DNA from: Bidens hawaiensis
Lineage: Eukaryota; Streptophyta; Magnoliopsida; Asterales; Asteraceae
Direction: 5' to 3'
NCBI GenBank assembly: GCA_021521415.1
Contig: JAIQDT010003574.1
Span: 1-64,000, forward strand
Length of the DNA stretch: 64,000 bases
Each line of letters begins with the position of its first letter. The first letter of the stretch is position 1. The notes beneath the pieces were generated by a model. That model searched no databases. It worked only from the letters and a program-made list of their open reading frames with translations, and was not told where the DNA came from. This document shows positions 1-12,300 of this stretch, piece by piece. The translations under genes were made by a program, and so were the position numbers.

Positions 1-895
1 GGAACCATCCCACAAGTTACTTACGTACTTGCATTTTTAGGGTCTTAGCACGTGACGCATTTACTTCGGTCGGATTTGTGTAATACCCGAAGCACCAACA
101 AGGTGAGTTTACGGCCCCACTTTTATACCTTTCCTTTGGGGGAGGAAACATGCAAAACTGTTTTACTTTACTTGCTCTAAATCTTTACACAACCGTTTGG
201 TTGCTTATAACGTAGTGTTTCTTTGCCATGGAAAGTCATCACAAACATCGGATCGTTAACTAAGGTTAACTGGCGTGGTAAATTTAAATAGTACTATTGG
301 GTTTGACAAACCCCACCCTGCATTATTCTCGACTGGAGGTCGAACGGGGTGTAACTTTGACCAAACATTGTTAAGTTTTGGCAATACTTGACTTGAGGCA
401 ATAACTAGTCAGCTTCGGTCGTGATGGAAACATAACACTATGCGGCAACGAGTTAACTAAGTGTAGTTAACCATGGGCCATTTTTATTTATAAATGTTTA
501 TGAACTGATAGAGCATAACTTACTTTGAAAACCTGTGAACTCACCAACCATATGTGTTGACTCTTTTTAGCATGTTTTCCTCAGGTCACTAGCAAGCACT
601 TGGATTAGGATAACATTGCATGCATAGACTCGCATTGGTTTAAGTTTGAAAACATTTATTTAATATTGGTTTTGCGCTTGTAGCGCCATGAATTATTTAA
701 ACTTGTTTTGGGAGATGGCTCCCGCACTTTGTTTAGCTTCCGCACTAGCACTTAAGTACTCTGAACATTTTATTTTGATTTGTTAAAACTTTTAAGACCA
801 TGTAGATGTCGTTTGGTGTGATTAACGTGTTCGGATCCTGGTTTGTCACCCGCCTTACGGTAAAACTCCGTTAGTGGAAATTTGGGGGTGTGACA
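1..895 (-). mobile_element. LTR end of a retrotransposon, cut by window edge
   Basis: Read on the minus strand the sequence begins at 895 with TGTCACACCCCCAAATTTCC, a start typical of plant Ty3/gypsy-type LTRs, and continues to the left edge. No coding potential is visible. The other end and the target duplication lie outside the window, so completeness and internal region cannot be judged. At 896 the sequence changes abruptly to a different LTR family, so this LTR may have inserted into that one. Confidence 0.55.
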
Positions 896-1513
896 TGGAA
901 GGCATGTAGAGACATGTATGTTACAGTAGCAGGAAGCAAAGGGACCAGACCCTAATAATATCTGAGAGGATAGGGACCAGACCCTAATAATATCTGTGAG
1001 AATAGGGACCAGACCCTCATAATATCTGTGATAGTGGGGACCAGACCCTTTATAAATATGTGATGTTAGGGACCAGACCCTGTATAGTATCTGTGAGGTT
1101 ATAGGGCAGAAGGCTCTTTAAATAGGATGGATAGTTATGTATGAAAAGTAAGTATGAATAGTGTACACCCCTTCGGCGTGTGTGCAAGTATGTGAATCGA
1201 TTGTATGTTGTATGTGATTAACTAGAACTCACTCAGCGTAGCTGACTTTTAGTATGCACGCAGGTGAGTTAGAATGAGGCAGCTCGCTTGAGGGGACACG
1301 TGCATCGAATAAGAGGCTGGCATCGGGAGGCTCAAGAAGTTTAAGTTTAATGTTTTGTTTATTTTGAAAGACGAGGTGTTGTTTTAAGACAAGTTATGGT
1401 TTAATTATGAAACAATTTATGAAAGTTTTTATATTCCGCGAATGTTTTAATTAACTCTGATATTTAGAACTGCGTTTATGAGTAAATCCAACATCCAAAG
1501 TAGGGGCTACGAG
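896..1513 (+). mobile_element. Fragment of an LTR related to the 30-38 kb retrotransposon
   Basis: This is a forward copy of the 3' half of the LTR seen in reverse at 30271-34462 and 36175-38566. It holds five to six ~29-bp repeats built on AGGGACCAGACCCT (940-1110), the conserved block at 1216-1269, and the A/T-rich tail with TTCCGCGAATGTTTTAATTA near 1434. It loses similarity near AAAGTAGGGG and lacks the GGGGCCTTACA terminus, so the end is deleted or recombined. Confidence 0.6.
940..1110 (+). repeat. ~29-bp tandem repeat (GGGACCAGACCC) inside LTR
   Basis: Repeated units of GGGACCAGACCCTNATAATATCTGTGA type occur head to tail. The reverse complement forms longer arrays at about 30757-31137, 32451-32677 and 36677-37122, which places the repeat at the same position of related LTRs. 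Confidence 0.85.
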
Positions 1514-1639
1514 CCCAAATATACTACACTCGCATACAATCTGGATTCGATTACAATACTTAGAAAAAAAAATACCCGGCTCGAATACAATACCTACACT
1601 AAAAATCGCATACATGTACTTTGAGGAATACAATAATCG

Positions 1640-2460
1640 CATACACTTGACATTGATTACAATCTGAGCAATTGCAAGGATAAATCGATTACAAGGGCTG
1701 TCCAGGTGGGTCTTCGATCACATTACAGCCGCATAGATCTCAGGTTGTTCTATTACATCAGAGTTCAGCAACCATATACACACACTCGCATAAAATCTAC
1801 AAATCGATCACTTTGACAACTCGATTACCCACTTAATTCAATTACAAATCTGAGTCGCTTACAAATTGAACTTGCATACAAATCTGAACATCGCTCACAT
1901 CTCATCGATTACAATATATACATACATATGGCTCGCATACAGTACCAATTCGATTACATTGTAATCGAATATCAGGAGATTCGATTACAGTAAGCCTAAG
2001 TACAAATCGATTACATTGAAATCGAGTCCCATGAGCTCGATTACAATAACCACAGATCAATTACTATTGAGTTAGTCCAGGGCTAATGACGATTACACAA
2101 GGGAACTCGATTACAATAGAAATCGTATACAATTGATGTTCGATTACTGGTAAGCGGCTGCAAGAAAAACAAAAATGAAGAAGACAGAAGAAAAAGTTGA
2201 TGATAATATAATTAAGGAGGAGTTGGGCTTCGTAGTTCAATTATTAATATCAAAGCCCCGCCCAAGAACCAGTCCAAGCCCAAATTACAAACCCAAATTT
2301 TTAGCCAAGCCCAATTACAAACCCAACTTCTAAACCAGGCCCCGAATATAAACCTGAGTCCCATTACACTCCGTACACTCGATCACACTGCCACTCGAAC
2401 ACTTAGAACATATAACTCGATTACAACATAGATAGATAACTCGTTTACAATGCCTTGGGT
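1640..2460. repeat. Degenerate TCGATTACAA / TCGCATACA array
   Basis: The motif (A/T)TCGATTACA(A/T) and its variant TCGCATACA recur at irregular 15-40 bp intervals over roughly 0.8 kb. There is no long open frame. It occupies the position that holds the GGCGAAGTT minisatellite in the intact LTRs. Confidence 0.7.
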
Positions 2461-3279
2461 TATTTATAATGTAATTAACAAATAATAAAGACCCGATCAC
2501 GTTAAGACTCGAATATATAAGTACCCGTGAGTTAGATATGCGTGTACAAATATACGCATACGCATACTCACGCCATTATACGTCAAAAGAATAATCTAGG
2601 GTGTTAAGCTAAAACATTAAGGAAAGAAAGTCGGAATATTAAATAATTAAAAGCCGTTATACCTTGGATTTGTACAAAATAATCTAAGTATAATGTAAAA
2701 TAAAACAATGCCCATAGATTACTCCAGACCTAGCACGAATATTAATACGTGTATCCTATATACAGTTAGCAGGGAACAATTAAAGAAGGGAATTACGATA
2801 AACGGTGAAAGAAACAGGATCCAGGTGAGTTTCTAGCCCCATTCCTTGTTATGTTTTTCGGGGCTGTGTGCATACTCGATGAGATTAGTTAATACACTTA
2901 CCTTAAGTGGTAAGTGTATGCCATATATGATACATGTGATAGATATGAATGATTGATTGTCGGTACGCGAACGATCTTCGGATATTGCGCGTAGGTTGTA
3001 AATAAAGATAGGAATGTTATATATGGATGATGTATGATCGTTACGAATGAATGCTTGTCTGGGCGTGAACGATCTTTGGATATTGCATGCACCGATAAGG
3101 AGTATGATTGTTAAATGAATGATGTGAAGAACACCTATAGTGTTCTTATGCTATGATGTAATTATTGTATATGCGAAGTAAGTGTATGCAGGTACAGGAA
3201 TGGTATGTGAGTTCTACGTCTGACGTAGTAAGTTAGGATGGAAAATCCCTCTAACTTTCGTTGGGCATAGACTTGGCAT

Positions 3280-3650
3280 GTGATGGCGTAGTTAAGGACT
3301 GTGGGCCTTATACGTGCTATAGATGATAGACGAGAACGTAGTTAAGGACTGTGGACTTTATACATACTTCAGTTAGGAGCCGGCATAGGAAAGGACTGCG
3401 GACCTTATACGTGTTGTATTTGTATTGTGGTAGCATAGGGGAGGACTGTGGACCTCGTACGTGCTATGAATTAGGTTGAAACATAGGGAAGGACGGTGGA
3501 CCTTATACGTGTTGTTAAAGTAGGATGGTATATGGAAGGACTGCGGACCTTGCACGTACCATGATCGGTGAACATAGGTAAGGACTGCGGACCTTTTACG
3601 TGTTCACGACCTTGAGTATAGGTATAGACGGTGGACTATGAACATACTCT
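3280..3650 (+). repeat. ~45-50-bp tandem repeat (AAGGACTGTGGACCTTATACGTG)
   Basis: About eight units share the core GGACTGYGGACCTTATACGTG with variable linkers. The array sits where the related LTRs carry the ~29-bp GGGACCAGACCC repeat. Confidence 0.8.
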
Positions 3651-3671
3651 CGGTGTACTGAGGTAAGTGAT

Positions 3672-3702
3672 AGTATGTATGTATGTATGTATGTATGTAT
3701 GT
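3672..3702. repeat. (GTAT)n microsatellite
   Basis: About seven perfect GTAT units in a row, inside the forward LTR remnant. Confidence 0.9.
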
Positions 3703-4086
3703 GTGATAGAAAGGTAACTTGTTAAGTATGGATATGAATATTCGGATGTGTACGTAGGGATGATATGTGTATGTATTGTATGTTGCCTGATTAACTAGGA
3801 CTCACTCAGCGTAGCTGACTTTTAGTATGCACGTAGGTGAATATGTTTAACGAGCTAGCATGAGGAGGGCACGTGGCATGGATTGAACGGCTGGCATATG
3901 AAGATGGAAGAAATGATGCTTAAAATATAATGTCTTATGTTATGGTTTTAAAGAAAAGATTAATGTTTTGTAATGAATGAATTAAAGTTAACGTTTCCGC
4001 GAATGTTTTAATTAACTCTGATATTTAGAACTATATTTATGAGTAAATCCAGCGTTAAAGTGAGGCACCGGGAACGGGGCCTTACA

Positions 4087-4868
4087 CGTATTACGCATGA
4101 ACACAATCACACGCTTTATACGCATAACACATAGGGGTTTTAAAAGCGATTTTTTAAAAAGTACACCTAAGAGGTACTAAAATTAAATAGATTGTTTGCT
4201 TCAGCGTATGGTGCAGTGTTTTCTCTCTATAAACAATGTCACATTAAAAAGTTATTAACGTTTTAAAAAGTGAGACTTTAGTGTTTTTTTTTCTACAAAA
4301 AATGCCATATAAAAAAAATATTAACGTTTAAAAAGTGAGGGAACTTGAAAAAAGTCAACATTGCGTGTAATCTAGGTTCTGTATGTCAACCCTTTTTTAA
4401 ATGAAATCAATTACCCAGATCCTATGTACCCTTTGTACAAGGCGCATTTGTACAAACAATGCTTATTTATATTTGTTTATGTTTGTATTTGTTCGCTTAC
4501 ATTTGTTCATATATGTTCATTAACGTTCGTTTACCTATGTTCATAAAATGTTCATTTAAATTTTAAATGAACAAACATTTAACTTAGGCTTGAATCAGAG
4601 AGCATTAAGACCAAAAATTAAACCATCCATGCTTTTATAAATTTAAGATAGCATAGTATGTTTGTAATCTATCACCGGTAACAACGGTTCTAGGTTTGTA
4701 ATGAAGGTTGGCTTGGTGGTGGTATGAGTGATGAAGATGAAAACGGGATGACCCGACAGGGTTTCATAAATAAAAAAGAAGGTAAGGGGCGACTAGATCT
4801 AAATAGTTGATTAACCAGTGTTCATTTGATGATTCAGAAGAGATCTAACAAAGAAGGGGTAGCTGTAG
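4087..4868. other. Non-coding, A/T-rich; no gene seen
   Basis: No supported reading frame. Between about 4440 and 4570 a TTYGTTYAYRTTCATTT-like motif is repeated, resembling the motif at 17950-18330; the element type could not be resolved. Confidence 0.5.
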
Positions 4869-5308
4869 GCGATGATGGTGGTTAATGAGAGGGGAGGTTG
4901 ACGAAGATGGGTGGTAATCAGAAGTAACCGGTGACGGAGAGGATAAACCAGTGACAAAATATGTAGAGGATAGACATTATTAGAGTTTGATGATGAAAGA
5001 GTTTCACAAATAAATGATATGTTATAACTTATTTAAGAGCAATTTGGGTTTGATGAGACCCCTGTCTTGCAAAATTATTCTTTGATAATGAAATAGTTTC
5101 ACAAATAAATGAGATATTAATTGTAATCCGTTTAGTAATTATCTGGGTTTGGTGAGACCATGACTCGTGAAACTACTGTTTAGTGATAAAAGTTTCATAA
5201 ATAAATAAGATGTTATAACTTGTTTATACACTATCCAAGTTTAGTGAGACCTATGACCCGCTTATTTTATTTTTAACTCAAATATGTCAAACACATGAAA
5301 TTTCAACT
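4869..5308 (+). repeat. Dispersed repeat, copy 1 (about 100-115-bp subrepeats)
   Basis: Three degenerate subunits each run from a TTTCACAAATAAATRAGATRTTATAA-like core to GGTTTRGTGAGACC. They are preceded by a GATGGTGGTTAATGAGAG...GGTGACGGAGA leader. The same leader and subunits occur at 63374-63790, so this is one repeat family present at both ends of the window. No terminal repeats or target duplication were recognised. Confidence 0.65.
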
Positions 5309-5717
5309 TTCAGAAATGAAGCACATACAACTGGATTACTGGATAAAGTCTAGATATGACACAAAATATAAACTAATTACATAAAACATATAGATATATT
5401 CTATATAAGTCAAAAAAACTGCCACATATGTTGATTGATTTTTCTAAGTAAATAAATTTCAAGAATTGTCGGAAAAACCATAATATGTATTACATATAAA
5501 ACAAAAAAACTGGGGGGCATGTACTAGGGTCGTCCATGGGACCGTAGATGTTTTTGGCAAATTGCCTGAGGTAAGAAAGAAGGTCCTCGAGAAGTCATTT
5601 CCTATGTGCTAACTAACTTATTATGGTAGCAAACAATTTGAATTATGTGATCAATGTACGACAACTTGTTTTAATTTGAACACTATAATCATATATAAAA
5701 TCAAAATCATAACCATG

Positions 5718-5949
5718 AGCAGTTGACCATCTGATCCAATGACACGTTAAGACTTGGGTTCTTAAGGTCTCAAGTTTGAAACTTGACTCCAGTGTTTTCC
5801 CACAGTGTGACAGTGGTGGATTTTTTTCTTAATGATGTTATTGGATGAGTCAAAGCTGGAGCCTCAAAATCAGTATGAACGATTGACATCCCGTCTCAGA
5901 AAGCCTTATCAAGATATTAGAGGTGGCTCCAAATGTTAGTTAAAAAAGG
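5718..5949 (+). mobile_element. tRNA-derived SINE upstream of the ABC transporter gene
   Basis: A 232-bp non-coding unit is flanked by ATCATAACCATG (5706-5717) and ATCACAACCATG (5950-5961), a 12-bp target duplication with one mismatch. It has a degenerate pol III box-B-like element (GTCTCAAGTTTGAAACTTGA near 5779) and an A-rich tail just before the right duplication. It ends about 240 bp upstream of the TATA box assigned to the gene at 6309. Confidence 0.6.
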
Positions 5950-6190
5950 ATCACAACCATGCATGGACTCATGTGGTCCTTTTCCTATGTTGTCCATAGT
6001 TCGGTTAAAACAATATTTGAATGAGCATGGCCATATATTATATCATAAACAGTGAAAATAATTGGCTATTTTAAAGGCCATTTAATCAGTGGGAGCAGGT
6101 ATTATAATTATAAGATTATAAAATTGTTCCAAAGACAGTTCACGAGGGTAATTATCATTCGCGCCATTTCATGTTTGTCCACGTACACTT

Positions 6191-6200
6191 TATATATAAA
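6191..6200 (+). promoter_or_regulatory. Putative TATA box of the PDR gene
   Basis: TATATATAAA lies 109 bp upstream of the ATG and is embedded in the palindrome ACACTTTATATATAAAGTGT. A start of transcription near 6225-6235 would leave a 5' leader of about 75-85 nt. This is by position and motif only. Confidence 0.45.
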
Positions 6201-6308
6201 GTGTGCTAATTCCATAAAACAACATATCTTTCTAATGGGATCATCTTATGATCATATTCTTGGTAACTTAAAGGTTGTATTAATCAACTTTGAAGGTTTT
6301 AATTAAAA

Positions 6309-9300
6309 ATGGATGGACTTGATATCTATAGAGCTAATAGCAGTATCCGGTTAGGAAGTTCAAGAAGAAGCAGTAATGGAAGGATGGGGAGTTTAAGATC
6401 AGGAAGTACTTCTTTATGGAGGAACACTGGTATGGATGTGTTTTCGAGATCTACTCGTGAGGAAGATGATGAAGAAGCGCTGAAATGGGCGTCTCTTGAA
6501 AAGCTTCCAACGTTTGATCGTTTAAAGAGAGGTTTGCTTTTTGGATCGACTGGAGCTCCACAAGAAGTTGATGTCGACAATCTTGGGTTTGCGGAGCGAA
6601 AGCGGCTACTTGATAGGCTTGTAAACACTGCTGATGAAGATAATGAGAAGTTCTTGTTAAAGCTCAGGAACAGAATTGATAGGTATTCAACTTCTGACTT
6701 TTTATAGATTGATTTTAAGATTGATGTTATGTTAAAAACTGTACTCTAGTAAACAATTGTTTCTATCAAGATATACAATTATCATAATAAATTTTTACAT
6801 TTTTTTAACGACCAACAAAGCTTGGCTCACGAAACATCTGGCTAACGCATGACATTTTGTCACGAACAATAAGTTAATGCTAGCTAAATTTTTTTTTTAA
6901 AAAAAACTCACATGGGACCACACATTCTATTCGTTTTCGCCCTTGTAAATGGACAACAGCACCTAGGCCAAAAGTGTCCTCCCAAAAAGTAAAAACACCA
7001 TGGGGCCTTTATTCTTATGATGTTAAATTCTGTTTGTTTTTAAAAGTGTTGATTCAAAACCCATCTTAGATAAATGAGTTTTTGTTTCCTTTTAATTGTA
7101 TATATGGGTTAGTTGCTTATTCAAAGTTATGACTAAAATAAGAATAGCAAAAGATAAGATAGTGACTTCGCAAATTTTAATTTACCTTTTTATTTTTATT
7201 AATATACAACTTAATTTTTCTCTAAAACTATTATATCTAATAATTTTAAAAATAAATAAGTACATGGTTTTCTTTTCTTTTTGGCTACGTGATGATAATA
7301 GTTTATTTGAAAAATAATTTTTCTTTAAAAATATTATTTCTAATAATTTTAGTCATAATATAAAAATATGCTATTTTAGATACAACTTGGTTTTAATAAA
7401 AATAATTAGATAAGACATGTCTAGGGATTTCAATTTAGAAGAATATGTTCTTCGATTCAAAAGGGGATAACGACACAACTTGTTGCTCGTTTACACATTA
7501 TCCAGATGTAGCTTGGGTTGTGTTAATATTATTAAAAATTACAAGGAGAAAAAAAATGTTAGATATTACATAATATTATTAGATAAAAATAACTCATCAT
7601 GTTGATAAAAACTGAAAAAGAAAGAAAAATAAATTGAAATTCACAAAAAGTGAAGCCATGGTCTCGAACTCTCGATAGCGAGTTCCACTTTTCTTTCACA
7701 TTTTCAAACTTTGAAGTTGTGTCTTGAATTACGAATAAATTATAAATCAAATTCAGATAAAAGCTCATTTGTCATCAATGGATTGTAACCTATCATTTGA
7801 TTGTTAATTTATAACGAATCTTATAATCTAGTAGCGAAGATTGTTAAGAAACTTATTTCTGTTGGATTAAGAAAGTGATAGGATGAAGATTCAAGAACCA
7901 GTGTGAAAAATCCTAAAGGATTTAATGAGAAAACAATGTTAATCGTTAACTTCTTAATCGTATATGATAATCGTTCATTGATATAATAAACAAACACGAT
8001 GGCGGTTACATAACTAAAACAATTATCCCCAACCAACCGAACGTTTACATTTAAACCGTTGTAATGGTTCGGTTATTCCTAAGCTATGATCATAATGTTC
8101 TAATCATAAGTTCAATTAATTAATATAATGTGACATTTGGTTGTCACAGGGTTGGGATTGATTTGCCAACAATTGAAGTTAGATTTGAACATGTGACTGT
8201 GGAGGCAGACATTAACACAGGAAGCAGAGCTTTACCTAGTTTTGTAAATTTCCTTATTGATATATCTGAGGTAAAATATTCAATCTCTAAATATATTCAA
8301 CTTTCTTGAATCCCTTTGAATTCCGCCATGAATTTGATAAAAATATATTCATATTTTTTTTTGTTCCATTAGGTATTCTTGAACTTATTCCATCTGCTTC
8401 CGAATTCAAAAAAGCATATAACCATCCTCGACGACATTAGCGGGATTGTAAAACCAAGCAGGTGAGTAAGAATAACACAAAGAACATAACTCTTATAACC
8501 AGTTTACTAGATGTTAACATAATGAAACATGTATATAGAATGACATTACTTTTGGGGCCCCCAAGTTCCGGGAAGACGACACTCTTGTTAGCCTTGGCTG
8601 GCAAGCTAGACAAGGAACTTCAGGTAAATTGTTGTTCCTCATTTCAAGATTGAAACATTTCGGTTAATCTGCTATTTGGTTTTGGTCCAATTAATGTTAC
8701 AACTTCATGTATGAATATATTTTAGAGTTCTGGGAAGGTGACATACAATGGGCATGAACTACATGAGTTTGTACCTGAAAGGACATCTGCTTATATCAGT
8801 CAATATGATGTTCATATTGGAGAAATGACTGTCAGAGAAACATTGGCTTTCTCCGCACAGTGCCAAGGCGTTGGATCACGTTATGGTTAGATTAAATTTA
8901 TCCAAATCCAATTCTAAAATTGTTCTTTGTAGATACCAATCTATTATGATATTTAGGCGTATCTAACAATATTCAAACTGCAGAGATGTTGGCTGAATTG
9001 TCAAGAAGAGAGAGAGATGCAAAAATTAAACCCGATCCGGATATAGACATCTTCATGAAGGTATAGAACATGATCCATTTTAGGGAACGCATATTTCTTG
9101 TTCATATCCCCTTTCTACTATTTTGAATTTCATATTTAAATAATTGTAATTCAGGCTACGGCATCCGAAGGTCAAGAGGCGAATGTGGTGACAGACTATA
9201 CGCTCAAGGTAACAACTATATATATTGAACCTTACAATACATAAACATTAACAGTTGTTAAGGTGTTGAATCCAATTCATTTTCTTGTGAAGTTGTTGGG

Positions 9301-12300
9301 GTTGGACATTTGTGCGGACACCCTAGTAGGAGATCAAATGATAAGGGGGATCTCCGGCGGGCAAAAGAAGCGTGTTACAACGGGTAAACCAGTAATATAA
9401 TTTGAATTATATAATCTTTCCGTGAACTTTAGACTGATTTCCGTAACATTACAGGTGAAATGATAGTTGGACCGTCGAAGGTTCTTCTTATGGACGAAAT
9501 TTCTACCGGTTTGGATAGTTCTACAACTTTCCAAATTGTGAAATCGCTTAGACAGTTTCTTCATATCCTTGAAGGAACTGCTGTCATTTCCCTCCTCCAG
9601 CCGGCTCCAGAGACGTATGATTTATTCGATGATATTATTCTTTTAACTGATGGGAAAATCGTGTACCAAGGACCACGTGACAATGCACTAGAGTTTTTTG
9701 AGTTTATGGGGTTCAAATGTCCTGAGAGAAAGGGTGTTGCAGATTTCTTACAAGAAGTATGTTCACTTTTCCTCCATGATTCGCTTAATCTATGTGATAG
9801 AATAGCTACGTAAATGTTATTACGGCAACTTTTATAAATTTGACAAAATAAGTATTACTTTTAAGGTTTATTGGATTTTAATAATCCAAACTTTGGCCTA
9901 TTGGCCGATATTAATATCAATTTAAGAAATTCCCTAGAATAATCTCAACTTTCACTCTGTTGGCCTCCACTGAGCCTTTTCTTAACAGGAACTAACACAG
10001 TTAATTTTAAGGCAAAATATGTCATTTCTACAAATTTAGGGGGATAAACGAAAAATATAAATTAACTTAAAAACTCAACGAAATGGGCGCAACCACCACC
10101 GCGGTCGCCGCCACCGACACCGCGACCCTCGACACTGCCACCACCCACCACCACGACCGCCGTCGTCGACATCGTCACCACCTCCATTGCGGCCTCCGCC
10201 ACCGGTGGTGGCGGTGGAGGCAATGGCGGAGGTCGCGGTGGTAATGTTGGTGTCGACGGCGGCGGTCGTGGTGGTGGTGGCGGTGGCGGTGTCCAGGGTC
10301 GTGGTGTCGGTGGCGGCGACCACGGTGGTGGTGGCGCCTGTGTCATTGAGTTATTAAGTTAATTTACATTTTTCGTTTGTCCCCCTCAATTTGTAGAAAT
10401 GACATATTTTGCCCTAAAACTAACTGGGTTAGTTCCTGTTAAGAAAAGGCTCAGTGGAGGCCAATAGAGTGAAAGTTGGGATTATTCTAGGAAATTTCTT
10501 AAGTTGGGATTAATATCGGCCAATAGACCAAAGTTTGGATCATTAAAATCCAATAAACCTACTTTTAAAGATTTACAGTTAACCAGTTTTTGAAACGTGT
10601 GTATTGGCATAACAAATTTTCGCCAGATGAAACTTTGTTGTGCCAAGATTGAAATATGCTGCGTCGGTGCAACGATGCGTGTCACATGGAAGCTTTTAAT
10701 TAGAAACAAGAAAAGTCGATGGATATACTTTAACGAAAAAGCCAAAATGATTTTGTTAAACTCCTAGCCAAGATGGAAAAAATAAATAAATAATAATAAC
10801 AAGAAAAACAAGTTAATTAGCTAGTCATACATAATGGTTTTTCAAGTTTATAAATGTTGGTTAGCAAAAACAGAACTATGCCAAAGATGAACAATAGCCC
10901 CAAGAGTTAATATGAAGACCCCTCATTTAAACTATTTATCACCACCACCCTTTCATACATGTGTGATGTTTCTAATACTTTTAATAATCCAACATAGGTG
11001 ACATCGAGGAAAGATCAACAACAATATTGGATGAGGAGAGACGAGTATTACCGGTTCGTGACAGCCAAAGAATTCGCAGAGTCGTTTCAGTCATTTCATG
11101 TTGGAAAGAGACTTGGGGATGACCTTGCCACCCCCTATGACAAATCCAGAAGCCACCCGGCTGCACTTACGACTGAAAAATACGGTTTAAGGAAGAAAGA
11201 GCTCTTGAAAGCTTGCCTTGAGAGAGAAATCTTGCTCATGAAGAGAAATTCGTTTGTTTACTACTTCAAATTGACCCAAGCAAGTGTTGTGTTTGTTAAA
11301 TTAACTCTTGATTTTCTCGCTTAATTAGTTCTAATAACAATTAATTTGGTTATCTTGGTTTTCAGCTATGTTTCATGGGGGTAGTGGCTATGCTTGTGTT
11401 TCTGCGAACCGAGATGCATAAACGCAACATAGAAGACGGAGCAATATACATGGGTTCCTTATTCTTTGGTGTCGTTATGATCATGTTTAATGGAATGTCC
11501 GAGATTTCAATGACGATTCTTAAGCTTCCTGTGTTCTACAAACAACGAGACTTCCTGTTTTACCCATCCTGGGCGTACGGGATTCCTGCGTGGATTGTCA
11601 AGATTCCTATTTCATTTATTGAATCTGCCTTATGGATTATTCTCACTTACTATGTAATAGGATACGATCCGGAGTTCACAAGGTTAGTTATATCTAGTTA
11701 TCATGAACTAAAGATGACAACTTTCATGTTATTGTTTCTATTTAAATGTTTCTTAACAAATCTATTGTTTTGTAGATTCATCAAACAATACTTTTTACTA
11801 TTAGCTATTAACCAGATGTCTTCTGCGTTGTTTCGATTCATTGGGGCATTGGGTCGGAACATGATAGTTGCGAACACATTTGGTTCATTTGCGCTTCTCT
11901 TAGTCTTTGTATTGGGTGGCTTCGTTCTGGCTCGAGGTACTTTATAGTTATAGCTTCCATTAAAAAACCGCAAACTTTGTTGAAAGATGACGATCTTTCA
12001 TTGATTTTAATCGCTGAAAGCATAGTTTTTTTTTCACCAAATGTAAATCTTCAAACTTTCGTTACTGAGGTAATAAACATTCTAGTTAAGAGAGTATTAA
12101 CGCCCTGCTTGCGGTGCGCGCATATAATGTATATATGTGTGAACCCTCGGGTGGGCAAAAGTAAAATTGCACTAATTTTGACGTTATTTTACTAATCTCG
12201 TGAAAATAACGTTAAAAGTGGTGGAAGGTTAATCAGGCATCATGTGGTGGCGTTGATAGCCGAAAGACAAGGGCACATGCACCGATCAGCCGGTGTCCCG

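Larger units (their letters stand above)
1514..4086 (+). mobile_element. Second forward LTR of the same family, 5' end decayed
   Basis: The right end is exact: GGAACGGGGCCTTACA finishes at 4086 and equals the terminus of the intact LTR. The stretch from about 2780, including CCAGGTGAGTTTCTAGCCCC near 2821 and the conserved block at 3789-3840, aligns by eye with the intact LTR. The part before 2780 is replaced by a TCGATTACA-rich array where the intact LTR has a GGCGAAGTT array. No primer-binding site follows 4086, so this is a solo LTR or a 3' LTR whose internal part is gone. Confidence 0.6.

Noticed and set aside
6052..6306. 84-codon frame directly before the PDR gene
   Set aside because: No domain, A/T-rich, overlaps the putative TATA box and leader.
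10062..10346. Minus-strand proline/threonine-rich open frames
   Set aside because: They lie in the GC-rich self-complementary core of the MULE foldback element; composition alone creates open frames.
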